Shown here one piece after another: positions 63,836 to 64,000 of a DNA stretch of 64,000 bases. The notes beneath the pieces are model-generated. The model was not told where the DNA came from, did no database searches, and worked only from the letters and a program-made list of their open reading frames with translations. The stretch's first letter is position 1; each line of letters begins with the position of its first letter. Source of the DNA: Paenibacillus sp. SY21-1 (GTDB lineage Bacteria; Bacillota; Bacilli; Paenibacillales; Paenibacillaceae); assembly GCF_005222705.1 (NCBI RefSeq), contig NZ_STGF01000005.1, positions 186,001 through 250,000 of the forward strand, written 5' to 3'. Both the position numbers and the translations under genes were made by a program.

Positions 63836-64000
63836 ATGAAGGCGGGTCAATCTTTAGGCTTAAAAGTCAAAGCGGTCAATCGGTTGTTCAAGGGAGGAGC
63901 CGTGCTGCTGCTGTCCATCTGGCTAGCGGCTTGCTCGGCTGCTATGGATAACAGCAATTCGGGCGCAGATGCGCCAAGGAGCGGAAATAATGCGGCAAGC
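63836..64000 (+). CDS. Lipoprotein, N-terminal part (cut by window end)
   Basis: 55 codons visible: a basic start (MKAGQSLGLKVKAVNR), a hydrophobic core (AVLLLSIWLAAC) with the lipobox LAAC, then a Ser/Asn/Gly-rich linker typical of Firmicutes lipoproteins. AAAGGGGCTGAAG precedes the ATG. The frame is open to the window edge; what it binds or does lies outside. Confidence 0.8.
   Translation, partial: MKAGQSLGLKVKAVNRLFKGGAVLLLSIWLAACSAAMDNSNSGADAPRSGNNAAS

Overview
The window reads as chromosomal DNA of a Paenibacillus-like, low-G+C-phylum (Firmicutes) soil saprophyte. This is inferred from strong AGGAGG-type ribosome binding sites with frequent GTG/TTG starts, lipoproteins with LAAC/FSGC lipoboxes, many AraC regulators with YesM/YesN-type two-component pairs, and Firmicutes-type riboswitches (TPP, cobalamin, c-di-AMP). 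No phage, IS, CRISPR, rRNA or tRNA was seen.

Layout. 1-9545: a run of cytoplasmic glycosidases (end of a GH2 beta-galactosidase, GH95, GH78, GH43, and an SGNH/rhamnogalacturonan acetylesterase-like enzyme with an S-layer-homology-like tail), suited to rhamnogalacturonan-type oligosaccharides. 9546-10571: a scar of a decayed GH43 gene joined to the last 60 or so codons of an AraC gene. 10702-13932: HD phosphohydrolase, LacI regulator, VOC protein, SDR. 14056-20998: three Gfo/Idh/MocA oxidoreductases with two AraC regulators and uronate isomerase. 21152-27858: hydrolase, ArgD-like aminotransferase behind an arginine box, AraC plus dehydrogenase pair, an internally deleted SDR, and an unknown alpha-toroid protein. 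27926-36718: a TPP-riboswitch operon for thiamin pyrimidine salvage (ylmB, tenA, thiZXY-like ABC transporter) and thiazole synthesis/coupling (thiF, thiE, thiS, thiG, thiO). 37165-46413: GH88, a DUF2277 protein, AraC regulators, two GH127 beta-L-arabinofuranosidases and a striking 51-bp tandem repeat array. 47191-49602: kduI, a DeoR regulator, kduD. 49800-56531: a sugar ABC transporter with its sensor kinase and response regulator. 56565-59253: cobalamin riboswitch and metE. 59385-59984: a c-di-AMP (ydaO-type) riboswitch before an uncharacterised gene. 60148-64000: HxlR regulator and divergent ring-opening dioxygenase, GTP cyclohydrolase II, an aldolase-like protein, a small unknown protein and a truncated lipoprotein.

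Together the carbohydrate genes form a coherent pectin/rhamnogalacturonan system. Oligosaccharides enter through an ABC importer lacking its own ATPase. Intracellular GH2/GH43/GH78/GH88/GH95/GH127 enzymes trim them. UxaC, KduI and KduD, plus several oxidoreductases, feed uronates to central metabolism. None of the complete glycosidases has a visible signal peptide. The observations most worth a second look are the c-di-AMP riboswitch on an unknown gene, the 14.7-copy 51-bp array, the SLH-like tail on a protein without an export signal, and the non-AUG-looking start of ylmB.
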